Under the pieces are notes generated by a model, which worked only from the letters and a program-made list of their open reading frames with translations, was not told where the DNA came from and searched no databases. The translations under genes and the position numbers were made by a program. 64,000 nucleotides of DNA from Lineolata rhizophorae (lineage: Eukaryota; Ascomycota; Dothideomycetes; Lineolatales; Lineolataceae). The stretch lies in contig MU001674.1 in assembly GCA_010093515.1 (NCBI GenBank), positions 801,975 through 865,974 on the forward strand, in the 5' to 3' direction. Below, in pieces: positions 46,675 to 56,781 of this stretch. Each line of letters starts with the position of its first letter. Position 1 is the first letter of the stretch.

Positions 46675-48756
46675 ATGTCTCCTCGTCTTCCGGCTCGGCG
46701 CGCTACCAACCAGTCCTCGCAGCGCGGAACGGCCAAGCGGCGCACCGGCGCTGTGCGCACCGACCGCGATGGCGATCTCGTCATGGATGGAGCTCCTCGT
46801 GGTATCACCAAATCTAGGGCTCGTGGAGGTGCTGGTCGCGACAATGGAAAGGCTGGGGCAAAGCATCACCCGTCGGCGAGCTTGAAGAAAGAAATCTTGC
46901 GACACATCGGCCCGACAAACTCGACCTCTAGAGCGCCTGGGCCCGAAACCAACAAGAGTATGTTGCGCTTACTCTTCCACGTCATGTTCGAAGTCGTTCT
47001 TGGCCTGGAGGCGCCCTATCCATCAAAAGCAGACTAACTCCGTTTTCTTCGAAGGCTCCAAGCACTTCAAAATTACAGGGTGGAAAAAAAGCAAGGCCGC
47101 GACAAATGCAGATGGCGGAGTTGCCGCCTTAATCGCATTCTTGGAAAAGCGAGCCACAATTTCTTCGCAAAAGTATGCGAATGCCCATGCCGACAAGCGC
47201 AAGCACGAGGTTAAAATTAGCAAGGTATGTAAAAAAAGGGACCCTCGTTGTCGACTATTATATCGCATGTCCTAACTCCTACGTAGTCTCGAGTCCAGGG
47301 CGACGCGTTTTTCATCTCCGTTCGCGCCGACGAAGCTCCGTCCGTATCCCGAGTCAACGGATACGCTTTTGCGGGTGCGAACATCGCGGTCGAGGAGGTT
47401 GCTCAATTCCCTGGAGATGACTTACCAATGGACGAACAAATTTCGGCGAACACTTCGGGCAGCATTCGAGAGTTGCTCAAGAATTTCCTCGAGCGCCGTT
47501 ATGACCGCAATGCCAAGCTCCTGAATCTGTCCAATCTGGAACAAGATCCCGAGCTGACATCGCTCGGCATGTTTAATACGGCGTCTACGCAATCGAAGTT
47601 CTTTCCAGCTCTAATGAAAATTTGCGACGACGTTTTCACCTCAGCCGATGAAAAGCGGGAATTCGTCCAGAGCGTTACTCTTAGTGGCAACCATCTCTCG
47701 AGTATTGCTCCGGTTTCAACTTTAGCGCCGACGTTCCCGGATCTTAAGAATCTGGACCTTTCAACCAATAATTTTACGTCCATTAGGGGATTGCAGGGTT
47801 GGCGCCACAAATTCAAATACCTCGACCATCTCGTCGTCGCTCCCAACCCATTCACAGAGAACGCAGTGGAGCTTCAAAACGAGCTCATGAAGTGGTACCC
47901 TCGACTTCGATTCTTTAACAGATCTCAGGTCCGCACTGATGAGGACGTTGCAAAGCTTGTGTCGCCGACTCCTATGAACTCGCTCCTAGTTGCCGGTCCC
48001 AAATTCCAAGACGAGCAGCAGATCGCGGAGAATTTCATCAAGAATTTTATTTTTGGGTTCGACAGCGATCGCAACGCTTTGATTGACCTCTACTATGACG
48101 AGGATTGCTCGTTCTCTTACTCCGTCAACACGCAATCTCTAAATGACCCATCGACAACTCAGCGTCACACCAAAGGCGAGTGGGATGCCTGGCTCAAAGG
48201 AAGCCGCAACTTTATCAAGGTCACGACAGAACAGGGACGCAAGGTTCGCCTCTTCCGTGGATTGGGAGCTATTAGGGGTGCCTTCAACTCTCTACCGATG
48301 ACCCAGCATCCGAGTCTTGCTACGGACCCGCAGAAGTGGCTCATTGAATGCGTCTCTCAGTCTGGTGTTCCCGACCCAACTGGACAATTCCCTGGTGGGG
48401 TCGGTGGATTTTTGATCACATTACAGGGGGAGTTTCAAGAGGTGTCACGTTCATCTGGACAGACGGAGAAGGTCAGGAGCTTCGAGCGGACCATTGTTTT
48501 GGGGCCTGGGCAGGAATCTGGCCGCCTTCGAGCTGTTAGCGACATGCTCCTTGTTCGCGCTTACGGAGGTTTTGCTGCTTGGCTGCCTGAGACGGGCGGA
48601 GGACCAGAGGTCATCGTTGCTGAGCTGAGTCGCATGTCGGGCATGACGCTCGAGTTCTCGAAGCAGTGCTTGGATGAGAATGAGTTCAATCTGGAAAAGG
48701 CGTACGCCGCGTTCCTCAACGCGAAAGCATCATTGCCTCAGGCAGCCTTCCTCTGA
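46675..48756 (+). CDS. mex67: mRNA export receptor Mex67 (TAP/NXF1 family), 640 aa
   Basis: General mRNA exporter that acts with Mtr2 at nuclear pores. Exons 46675-46957, 47055-47224 and 47287-48756 give 640 aa. The basic N-terminus has RRTGAVRTDRDGDLVMDGAP, a Mex67 signature. An RRM-like fold spans about 95-190 (HFKITGWKKSKAATNADGGV; QGDAFFISVRADEAPSVSRV), followed by a leucine-rich repeat region about 215-350 (RNAKLLNLSNLEQDPELTSL; VTLSGNHLSSIAPVSTLAPT; DLKNLDLSTNNFTSIRGLQG; LVVAPNPF). The NTF2-like domain covers about 370-560 (IENFIKNFIFGFDSDRNALI-like start, FERTIVLGPGQESGRLRAVS, DMLLVRAYGG). The TAP-C/UBA domain ends the protein (LSRMSGMTLEFSKQCLDENE, FNLEKAYAAF). Full length for the family. 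Confidence 0.96.
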
Positions 48757-49318
48757 GTACGATTAGTTGCACACGTTGCATTACATGGTGGTTGCTTTCA
48801 GCAGGATTAGAGCACAATCAGGTTTTATCGGATCGGACAGGAAAGGACTAGATACCCGCGAGCAGGCCCATTTCTCATTCTGCAGTTGCATTAATCTGGC
48901 TCTGCTAGGCGTCTAAGGGACCATCGGTGTTTTCGGAGGATTTCTGCCTTGCATGTACTTTCAGCCTGTATTTAAGGTTCGCGAACGAACCCTAGCGCAA
49001 AGAAGCAAGAAGAGCGCCTATTGATACTATTAACTACTTTTATCGTGCGTTTGACTTGTGTGATGCCTTCCCTAAAAGATGGTGCTCTTGACTAGGTTGC
49101 TTTGCGAAGTGCCTAATCTAGAGGCATTATGACTAGACGACAGGGTATAGTGTGCCTCGGTTCCTGCCCCACCTTATCCGGCTCTCTGTAGTACCTTAAC
49201 TTCTTAACTACACCTCCAGTACACAACATGCCCTACCGAGGGCGACAATAAGCTACTAAGTCACATCCGTTTTCCGCTTCACGATGGCTAGTTTAAGTTG
49301 AGTGTTGTCGCTCATACA
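48757..49318. other. Intergenic region between mex67 and Pcd1-type gene
   Basis: 562 bp between two co-directional genes; AT-rich in its middle. No gene is supported; holds the mex67 3' end and the next promoter. Confidence 0.5.
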
Positions 49319-50773
49319 ATGGCAACTCTTACTCCTTTGTCTGCGGTAAGTTCACAAGTCAGAAAGGGTCCGACCATTTCCAGGCACGTGAGGCTTGTGA
49401 CAGGCAGCCTGCTCACTCAAATACACAGCAAGCAATCGCCCGCTTGCGCAGCTACGTCCCGCCGCCGACTCAGTACACCAACTTACCCCTAACCCGCCGT
49501 GCAGCAGTGCTACTGCTGCTATTTGCCGATAAGGCCGGGCACCTCAAAGTGGTACTGACTATAAGGGCGAGCACTCTTAGCTCCTGTGCGCCTCTCCCTC
49601 GATGCGTGTTGTCGCACTCGTTTCTGAGCTTTTCATTCTACCTCGCTTTTGTTTTCTGCTCTTATGCTGCGCATGTGAACTTTGAGTAGTATGTGGATAG
49701 TGAATAGTATAGCGCTGACAGACTCGGTTCATCTGAAAACAGATGCCGGCCAAGCCGCATTACCAGGAGGTAAGTTGAACATTGTCCGAATGGAACCTCA
49801 ATACGGTTTTCCACTTTCCCTAGGTTGCCTTCTTACTTACCAATTTCCCGCAGGCAAGGCCGACGTTCTGACGGAGACACCGCTCCAAACGGCGCGCCGA
49901 GAAGCGTTTGAAGAAATCGGTCTCCCGCTCTCGAACAACAAGCTCCCGCCACCCTTCCGAGTCGAGCACCTGTGCCAACTGCCAACCTATCTCGCGAGAA
50001 CCGAGCTTGGCGTGCGACCGTGCGTCGCCTTTTTGACGACCTCTCCGCCCGGTGCGTCCGACTCGGCCGCGCCATCATCCCCCTCTGCCCCGACAGACCG
50101 GCAGCCAACGGGATCCGCCGTCCCTGCGGTCGAAGATTCGCTCATACCGCGCCTGGACGCCAAGGAAGTTGCGGCCGTCTTCACGGCGCCGTTTCACAAC
50201 TTCCTGCGCTCCAAGCTGGACGAGCAACTCTGGGGTGACGTTGGCTCAGCCGTCGACGACGTTTCTAGCGGCTGGTATCAGGGCTCGTGGTCCGACTGGC
50301 AGGAGAGCCGGTGGCGCATGCACAACTTCTACGTGCCGGTCGCCGGGCAGAGCGTGATCCGGCCGCGGCCAAAGAAGAAGAAGAGGGCGCCCGAGGCGAT
50401 CGAGGATGCCGGACAGAAGAGACGAGCTGCTCGTCCTGAGAAGGAATTGGGACGGGGCCCGGATCAGCCGCTGCCGACGGCGAGTAACAAACCCGCGAGA
50501 CCAGCGCCTTCCCATACGCTTCCGTACCGTGATCGTCCCTCAGACGACGGTGTTTCGGCGGTGACACGATTCCGAGTTTTTGGTATGACGGCGCGCATCT
50601 TGGTCGATGCGGCGAGGATTGCGTTCGGGGAGCAGCCGGACTTCGAGCACAATGCGCACTTTGGTGATGAGGAGATGATCGAGCGCTTGATGCGGATCGG
50701 CAGGCTTAGCCTGAAGGCCAAGCCTGATGACGAATTGACTAGGGAAGATTTAAAAGCTGCAGCCAAGATTTAG
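49319..50773 (+). CDS. pcd1: Pcd1-type Nudix hydrolase (CoA diphosphatase family), 376 aa
   Basis: Nudix enzyme related to yeast Pcd1, which hydrolyses oxidised CoA and 8-oxo-dGTP-type substrates; mammalian relatives are NUDT7/8. Exons 49319-49345 (27 nt), 49429-49585, 49743-49769 (27 nt) and 49854-50773 are in phase. The spliced product reads RSYVPPPTQYTNLPLTRRAA, VLTIRASTLSSYAGQAALPG, GKADVLTETPLQTARREAFE, EIGLP. The Nudix box keeps the metal-binding RE--EE at about 86-91. Further family blocks are LGVRPCVAFL, IPRLDAKEVAAVFTAPFHNF and ESRWRMHNFYVPV. A basic insert (RPRPKKKKRAPEAIED) follows, and the C-terminal VTRFRVFGMTARILVDAARI is conserved in fungal members. No clear C-terminal SKL-like peroxisomal signal: it ends AAKI. 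Confidence 0.92.
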
Positions 50774-50983
50774 TTAAAGCAATAGGTTTCCGTTTGTATA
50801 CTACAGGGTCGGTAGTAGAACATGAAATTATAAGCTTTCCTCGACAGCTCCAAATCAGGCAAGGCATAGTACCACTTGCAAATGACTCCCTGAAACCTAT
50901 ATCCGAACTTTCTACTTCAGTCTACTACACCTTTCTTTGCTTTAAGTACGGGACAAGTCCCGTTGCGGAACGGGAAGGTCGGT

Positions 50984-51013
50984 CGAGCCTGGCCGAGCCT
51001 GGCCGAGCCTGGC
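50984..51013 (+). repeat. Three perfect tandem copies of CGAGCCTGGC
   Basis: A 10-bp unit is repeated three times without a mismatch in the convergent intergenic region; the unit length is close to one helical turn. Confidence 0.9.
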
Positions 51014-51398
51014 TCTCCGTCTTAATTTATCCCCACTCGGTTTGTCTTTCTCGACGGACCATCTGATCTTCTGACCCTGATATCGCTCGGGCTATAGTAA
51101 GTCGCGTCTAGAATGACAGGTTCAAACAAGCATGAATGGTAAAAGGTTGACATCATGATAGTAAAACAAAACATCGTCACTTAGAATGGCTCGATTTGTG
51201 AGAAACTCATGAAATTATTAAGATACTGTGACCTGATGTCGGTTTTAATCAATACTCCCCGATGAAGGGAGACTGGAAGTAAAGCAAGGGCTCAACAATT
51301 GCACGCCTGGCCATGAAACAGGGCCTGAGCACACTTCATGCGTCCACGTAAAGCGGCGTTTTAGTGCTTTAGATGCCCCTTGTCTTTTCGAACCACAT

Positions 51399-51423
51399 CC
51401 CCCCCCCCCCCCCCCCCCCCCCC
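51399..51423 (+). repeat. 25-nt poly-C homopolymer
   Basis: Uninterrupted run of 25 C on the plus strand (G on the fun30 transcript strand), 54 bp past the fun30 stop. Exact length may be unreliable in assembly. Confidence 0.9.
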
Positions 51424-51477
51424 AAACAAAAAAACCCTCCATCGCTAAAACTGCTATCGAGACCCTCTAGTTCGCAC

Positions 51478-54400
51478 TTAGGCCGCAGCAGACATGTCGA
51501 GTCCTGCTGCCTTCAATCCTTCCAAGTACTGCTCCTTAAGGTCGCCGGTCTCCCTCGACAAACTTTCCAAAAGCATGTCTTGAACGGTTTCTGCCCCTTT
51601 GTTCTCCGCAGCCTCAGCGCTCTGACCCGGGCTATCTGGCACCTCCCCCCTGTCACCTGCCACGCGTGCATCCAAGGCCAACTTGCTTTCGCCAAGCTTC
51701 AGGATCTGTTCTTCGATGGTGCCTTTGGAAACGAGCCGCACAATCTCTACCTCCTTCGTTTGGCCGACTCGATGCGCTCTATTCTCAGCTTGGATGTCGT
51801 CTTGAGGGTTGAAACTTGAATCGAAGATGACCACCTTGTTCGCCGACGCAAGGTTGATACCGGCGCCTCCGGACTTAGTGCTCAACAAAAACACTTCGAT
51901 GCTCTTATCCTCCGCAAAATCATCGACCATTGCCTGTCGATCCTCGGCACGAGTAGCTCCGTCAAAGCGGTAGAAGGGCAAGTTTAGCGTCGACAGGACG
52001 TGTTCGAGTATGTCCATAACCATTGTGAATTGGGAGAAAATGAGCGTCCGATCCCCAGATGCACGCCATTTTTCCAAGAGCTGAGCAAGCACATGGACCT
52101 TACTACAATCCATCCACTCATTGTCACGTAAGGCAAAGCGCCCAATACTTTGAGGATTGCGAAAACAAAGCTCATGAATCTCGAAATCCGAGTATTGCGT
52201 AAGCTCCTCGAAGATACAGTTAGGGTTGGACTCCCGCCACTGGTCATCCGTGAGGCAAGCCTTCGCGATCTTCCGAAGCTTCTCGTCATCGTATCTCGAC
52301 CTGAAGAGTAATGGATGGATAGCAGCTTTTCGAAGACGCATGAGAGGGTTTTTTCTGTCACTGGCTTTCGACAGGCCAGCGGCCCGCTTCTCTAAGTGCG
52401 CGCGCTCCTCGGCCAAGACGGACTCATAGATCGCTTTTTGCGAGTCCGTTAAAGTACAATGTTCTACCCTTCGAACCTTAGGCGGCAGCTCTTTCAATAC
52501 TTGATACTTCTTCCGACGAAGGATGAAGGGAGAAACAATCGACCTCGCCCGTTCAATGCGCTGGGTCGATAGAAGGGCCGAATGGTCTTGATCGGTTGTT
52601 TTTGCCTTATGCTTGAAGATATATGTCAAGTCCTCGGACTTCTCAGCAAAGAGCTTAGGCATCATAAATGCAAGCAGCGATACAAGCTCTTGAAGGTTAT
52701 TCTGGAGAGGGGTGCCCGTTAAGAGTAGTCTGAACTGGGCTGGAATCCGTATCAATTGCTGATACCGGTTGGAGGTGCTGTTTTTTAAGGCGTGGCCTTC
52801 GTCGAAAACACAGACAACGGGTTTGATACTTCGGAGGAACTTGTTATCCCCCCTCTTGACCGCAGTGTCGTAGTTTGTTATGATAACATCGATGTTGTCG
52901 AGCTGGGCCAAGATGTCGTCCTGTTGATTTATGCGTTCGCTTTCGCTGCCGTAGTAGGGCTCGACAGTGAGAACTGGAGAGAAATTCTGGAATTCTCGAA
53001 GCCAGTTCTCCAGGGTGGAAACAGGAACGACAATAAGATGCGGTCCTTTGACGCCGGTCTCATAGAGGTGAGAAAGGAAAGCAATAACCTGACAGGTCTT
53101 TCCGAGGCCCATGTCGTCCGCAAGGATACAGCTCATCTTATTTGACCAGAGAAGGTTCAGCCAGTTGAGGCCAACAACTTGGTAGTCCTTCAACGTTAAG
53201 TCCCTCGACATGATCGCAGGCTTTTGGAGGAACTTCGACTTTTTGCGGTGCAGTTCAACAACCCCACCGTCTTCGTCAGGGCTGCTCGAAGGAGAGCCGA
53301 CACCCGAATCACGTAATTTGCTCTCGTTTAGGCTCAAAATATCGAGCTCTCCGCTCTTCGAAGATCCAGATACATTGACGCCCCAGGCTTTCATACTGGC
53401 AGAGATGGGTTTAGCTATATTTTCGCACTGCGACACCAATGTATCGACCGCCGTATAGCCTGTAAACATGTCGAGGCAGATGTCGACAACCCTGTCACCG
53501 ACAGGTCTTTTCTTACTTCGCTTTCCAGGTACGGCCGAGTCCAGCGATATTTTGCGAACATCGTCCAATTTCTTGAAAGGCCGCTTGGCAATGACGGCCC
53601 GTACAACGTCGTCCTTCTGGCTTGCCGTGTCGGCCAGGTTCTCCGCCGAGCATTCGTTCAGAAACTTTAGTACTTTGGCTTCCAACGAGCCGCCTCCCTC
53701 GATTTCACTTAGGCCAGAAGCTCCAGAATCAGCGTCAATCTCGAAAACTGAATGCTTAGGTCGGGATGGTATGTCTTTTTGTGGGCTCGGCTCTATGGGA
53801 GATGACGGGTTCTTTCGGCCTTTCACCAGTCGTCTGCGCGGTTTCGGAGGAGTTATAGCCGGCGTAGCGTCCTCTGCCTTCTTCAATTGGGTGGCAGAGT
53901 ATTTGTCGTGCAAGGACCGTGCGTTGTTTTGTAATTGACGTTTTGCAGCAGGTTTCGCTGAAAGTGTCGCGCTCGGCTTCGACGCAGGTACTTTGAATGG
54001 AGTGGAGGAAAGCGCCAACTCGTCCGGCTCATCTCCTGTAAGATCTATTGGCGCCTGATCATCGTCCGCTTCCTTCTCGTCCATTTCAGTGAGGTAAAAG
54101 ATCGCATCGTTGTAGTTGTTCCGGTTTAACGCAAGGGCGTTTTGCAAAACACCAACGGACTTATTGGGAAAAATGCCCATCATGCGCTTAACAAGCGTCT
54201 GGACCTTGTAATCCATGATATCATCGATGCCGATATCATAAGACACAGGTGTTGCCTTGGACGGCTTACTCTGGTTCCTGGTCGTAGCTGCCTTCTGCTC
54301 ACCTCCCGAAGCGAGCCGTTTTCTCGAATTTGCATACGAGCTGACGCAGTCGTCGATCGTCTGGGAATTGGGACGGGACGGCTTGTTCGGATCATAGGCG

Positions 54401-55056
54401 AAAGCGGACGCAAGTTTGGAAAACTGTGCGCGCGACTCCCGGGAATCGGCCGTAGTGGACGCCTTGCCGTGTGAGCGTCCACCGTTGGTCATGAACGTCT
54501 GCGGGATATCGGCGCGAGACTTGGCCGGTTCGTCATCGGAAGACACCTCCACGATCGGGTCTGGCTCCGACAAGTCGTCGTCGGCAGGCGTGGCCTGGCG
54601 CGGAGCAGGTGGACAGTAGACGGTGCCTGGGGGAGCCATGAGAGACTGTAAAGGCGCCCGATTGGACACTGAAGGCCTCTGGCTCGTATGCTGAGAGGCA
54701 CGCGCAACAGCCGGAGGTGAAGACGCAGGCGAGACGTCGCAAAGGGGCGATGTGGCCGCCACCTGGATGAGCTCGCCGCCTTTGTTGCGAGACGGTGGGT
54801 TTGAAAGGACTTGAGTCGGTTGCGTAACGAACGCGTTACGACCCGGCACCATAGATGGGCCCTTGGATGGGCGACCCAGAGGAAGGGTTGCAATGGTTTC
54901 GTGGTCGAACAGCTCGTCACCGCTGTCATCTTCGGAGTTGTACGGCCGGTTCGCAGACGTTAGCGCGCCGACGAGCCCGGTGTCCGTCTTGCGACGCTTG
55001 GTGGGAGTGTCGGATACGCGGTCGGCATCCGCGAGGGATGAGGACGAGCGCGTCAT
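51478..55056 (-). CDS. fft: Fun30/SMARCAD1-type SNF2 chromatin remodeler (1192 aa)
   Basis: ATP-dependent nucleosome remodeler of the Fun30/Etl1 group, acting in heterochromatin silencing and DNA end resection (S. pombe Fft1-3). Single exon. The N-terminal 280 residues are disordered and Ser/Pro-rich. A CUE-like ubiquitin-binding motif lies near 290-325 (VKRMMGIFPNKSVGVLQNAL). A short helical block follows (LEAKVLKFLNECSAENLADT, about 450-505). The ATPase starts near 615: LKDYQVVGLNWLNLLWSNK, Walker A ILADDMGLGKTCQVIAFLSH (about 645) and motif II DEGHALKN (about 752), the DEGH form typical of Fun30 rather than DEAH. LLLTGTPLQNNL (motif III) and the helicase C lobe (TLIFSQFTMVMDILEHVL; LSTKSGGAGINLASANKVVI; QAENRAHRVGQTKEVEIVRL) complete it. 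It is divergent (355 bp) from VMA21. Confidence 0.95.
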   Translation of the reverse strand: MTRSSSSLADADRVSDTPTKRRKTDTGLVGALTSANRPYNSEDDSGDELFDHETIATLPLGRPSKGPSMVPGRNAFVTQPTQVLSNPPSRNKGGELIQVAATSPLCDVSPASSPPAVARASQHTSQRPSVSNRAPLQSLMAPPGTVYCPPAPRQATPADDDLSEPDPIVEVSSDDEPAKSRADIPQTFMTNGGRSHGKASTTADSRESRAQFSKLASAFAYDPNKPSRPNSQTIDDCVSSYANSRKRLASGGEQKAATTRNQSKPSKATPVSYDIGIDDIMDYKVQTLVKRMMGIFPNKSVGVLQNALALNRNNYNDAIFYLTEMDEKEADDDQAPIDLTGDEPDELALSSTPFKVPASKPSATLSAKPAAKRQLQNNARSLHDKYSATQLKKAEDATPAITPPKPRRRLVKGRKNPSSPIEPSPQKDIPSRPKHSVFEIDADSGASGLSEIEGGGSLEAKVLKFLNECSAENLADTASQKDDVVRAVIAKRPFKKLDDVRKISLDSAVPGKRSKKRPVGDRVVDICLDMFTGYTAVDTLVSQCENIAKPISASMKAWGVNVSGSSKSGELDILSLNESKLRDSGVGSPSSSPDEDGGVVELHRKKSKFLQKPAIMSRDLTLKDYQVVGLNWLNLLWSNKMSCILADDMGLGKTCQVIAFLSHLYETGVKGPHLIVVPVSTLENWLREFQNFSPVLTVEPYYGSESERINQQDDILAQLDNIDVIITNYDTAVKRGDNKFLRSIKPVVCVFDEGHALKNSTSNRYQQLIRIPAQFRLLLTGTPLQNNLQELVSLLAFMMPKLFAEKSEDLTYIFKHKAKTTDQDHSALLSTQRIERARSIVSPFILRRKKYQVLKELPPKVRRVEHCTLTDSQKAIYESVLAEERAHLEKRAAGLSKASDRKNPLMRLRKAAIHPLLFRSRYDDEKLRKIAKACLTDDQWRESNPNCIFEELTQYSDFEIHELCFRNPQSIGRFALRDNEWMDCSKVHVLAQLLEKWRASGDRTLIFSQFTMVMDILEHVLSTLNLPFYRFDGATRAEDRQAMVDDFAEDKSIEVFLLSTKSGGAGINLASANKVVIFDSSFNPQDDIQAENRAHRVGQTKEVEIVRLVSKGTIEEQILKLGESKLALDARVAGDRGEVPDSPGQSAEAAENKGAETVQDMLLESLSRETGDLKEQYLEGLKAAGLDMSAAA

Positions 55057-55411
55057 TGTAGGCTGCTCACAGTGTTCTGGGGTTGGAGTCGGAGTTGGAA
55101 AGGCACGAGAACAGGGCGAGACAAAAAGGTGTCGGCACGGCGGCCGAGAAAGGAAGGGAAGCGACGCGCTAAGACGCGCCGCGTGGTGGCGCGATCACGG
55201 GCTCGCGCGTGCCCTTGGCAGCAGCTTTGATGGGTGTCTTCCGCTTGCTCGCCCTGCGGGGCTTGATCCTTAGCTTCCACTGCGACAACCATGCGCTGAG
55301 CCGTCGACGCCCTCACAAAGGCACAAGATCCCTTTGAGCGCCATCCGGACGCCAGACAGCTGACCCACACAGGAGTATTCGACAAGCGGCCTTGTCCGCT
55401 CTTCCTTGACT
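55057..55411. promoter_or_regulatory. 355-bp divergent promoter of fun30 and VMA21
   Basis: Shared upstream region between start codons 55056 (-) and 55412 (+). GC-rich; no individual element identified. Confidence 0.5.
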
Positions 55412-55916
55412 ATGGCGTCACGACGAATCAACGAGTCTGAAAAGACGTACCTTGACAGCGCCGGCGCAGCGTCTGGTCCTTCCGGGAAGTCCAACATTGC
55501 GCCTGCCGTGCCGGCGTACGTATTGCCCATCGTGCCTGCACGATACGATATGGACGCTGCCCTTTCCGCCTTTGAAATCAGTCACTAACAGGAGACTTGC
55601 CCTTGAAAGTGCCGTCATCTACAAGCTCCTCGGCTTTACCTTCGCCATGATCACTGCCCCAATCTCCATCTACTTCCTCTCCCTTAATTCCATATTCGGC
55701 GGTTAGCGTGCCCCCACCCCCTCCCCCAACAAATAGATTGTTTACTTGGAGCGTCGCTGAGATCTCCGCCGCAATCGCGCAGGCAATTCTACCTTTGCCG
55801 GTTTCACGGCCGCCATATCCGCAAACGTAATCCTGATCGCCTATGTCGTTGTCGCTTTCAAGGAGGATCAGTCGGAGCGACTAGCTGAGGAACAGAGGCA
55901 GAAGAAGTCTGACTAG
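55412..55916 (+). CDS. vma21: VMA21-like V-ATPase assembly factor
   Basis: Small ER membrane chaperone for assembly of the V-ATPase V0 sector. Exons 55412-55515, 55610-55701 and 55783-55916 give 109 aa. The N-terminus MASRRINESEKTYLDS with KSNIAPAVPA leads to the first membrane helix (VIYKLLGFTFAMITAPISIY, FLSLNSIFGGNSTFAG), then a second helix (AISANVILIAYVVVAF). The end KEDQSERLAEEQRQKKSD carries a C-terminal KKXX dilysine ER-retrieval signal, the key feature of the family. The acceptor at 55609 was chosen over an in-frame AG at 55591 because the product then aligns without a six-residue insert and the upstream CTAAC is too close to the first AG. Confidence 0.93.
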
Positions 55917-56781
55917 TGGGAAATTGCTAAGAGTGATAACGGAGGGGTAATGCTTGTCAGAGGGAAAGCCCTAAGCTGGACAGGTACTAATGGAGAACGG
56001 CGAGGGGCATCTGCGTCACCTGTTGAATTCAACGCACGGCCTGTGCGGCTGAATGCGCTGTGTATTATGATATCACATGCGGTCGTGTGGACATAACACT
56101 CCATCAATTCCCTCACATGCAGGTCAACTAGAGGCGATGTTCGCAATCGAGTGATAGAACTAGACTACCATTTCATGATGTGCCCAGGTGCACCTCACCC
56201 ATAAACCCGGTACACATTTGAAAGCTTGCAAGCTACACAAGAGAACAACCGCCCAAAATTGTGACACTTTCAGCACAGACAAAGTTCGCCCTACTCTCAG
56301 CATTGCCATCGGCACAATCCCAGAGACCTTGCCAGAGCAGCGACACCTAAGCTACTCTCGCCCTGTCTCGTAGTTTATGCCCTCCAGACGCCCCATTTCC
56401 GCCATCCGTCTAAGAATAATGTCCCCTTGCCAACTTTGATCATCCTTCCTCCCATATTACGCTTCCAAACCTCGATCACGTCGTTGAGGGAAGGTGTTAA
56501 GAATAGAGATGTCGCCCATGATTAAAAAACGCCTGGTAACGCCTATGAGATGCTCCGAGGGATTGCGTTGAGGTTCAGTAGACCCGCTCTCGCCTTGCGG
56601 TCGACGCCCGTCACCGTCATTAAGTTGTTTTCATTCTCCTCGATAGGCCGATTCTCCGCAGTCTCACTCGGGTCCACCGGAATAATGCTGAAAACAAAAC
56701 CGCATTCCGTCCGCACAATATTCTCATACAAAAGCGCTCTCGACATCTCATCCCCACAATGATCGCTTTTTTCTTCTTGAA
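55917..56781. other. Convergent intergenic region between VMA21 and DUF2406 gene
   Basis: 865 bp without a supported gene; presumably two 3' UTRs. Confidence 0.5.

Larger units (their letters stand above)
50774..51477. other. Convergent intergenic region with simple repeats
   Basis: 704 bp between the Pcd1-type gene and fun30. It contains a triplicated 10-mer and a 25-nt C run described separately. No gene. Confidence 0.5.

Noticed and set aside
45956-46885. 309-codon frame before and over the mex67 start
   Set aside because: Pro/Ser/Arg-rich, lies in a C/T-rich leader, overlaps the well-supported mex67 exon 1 in another frame.
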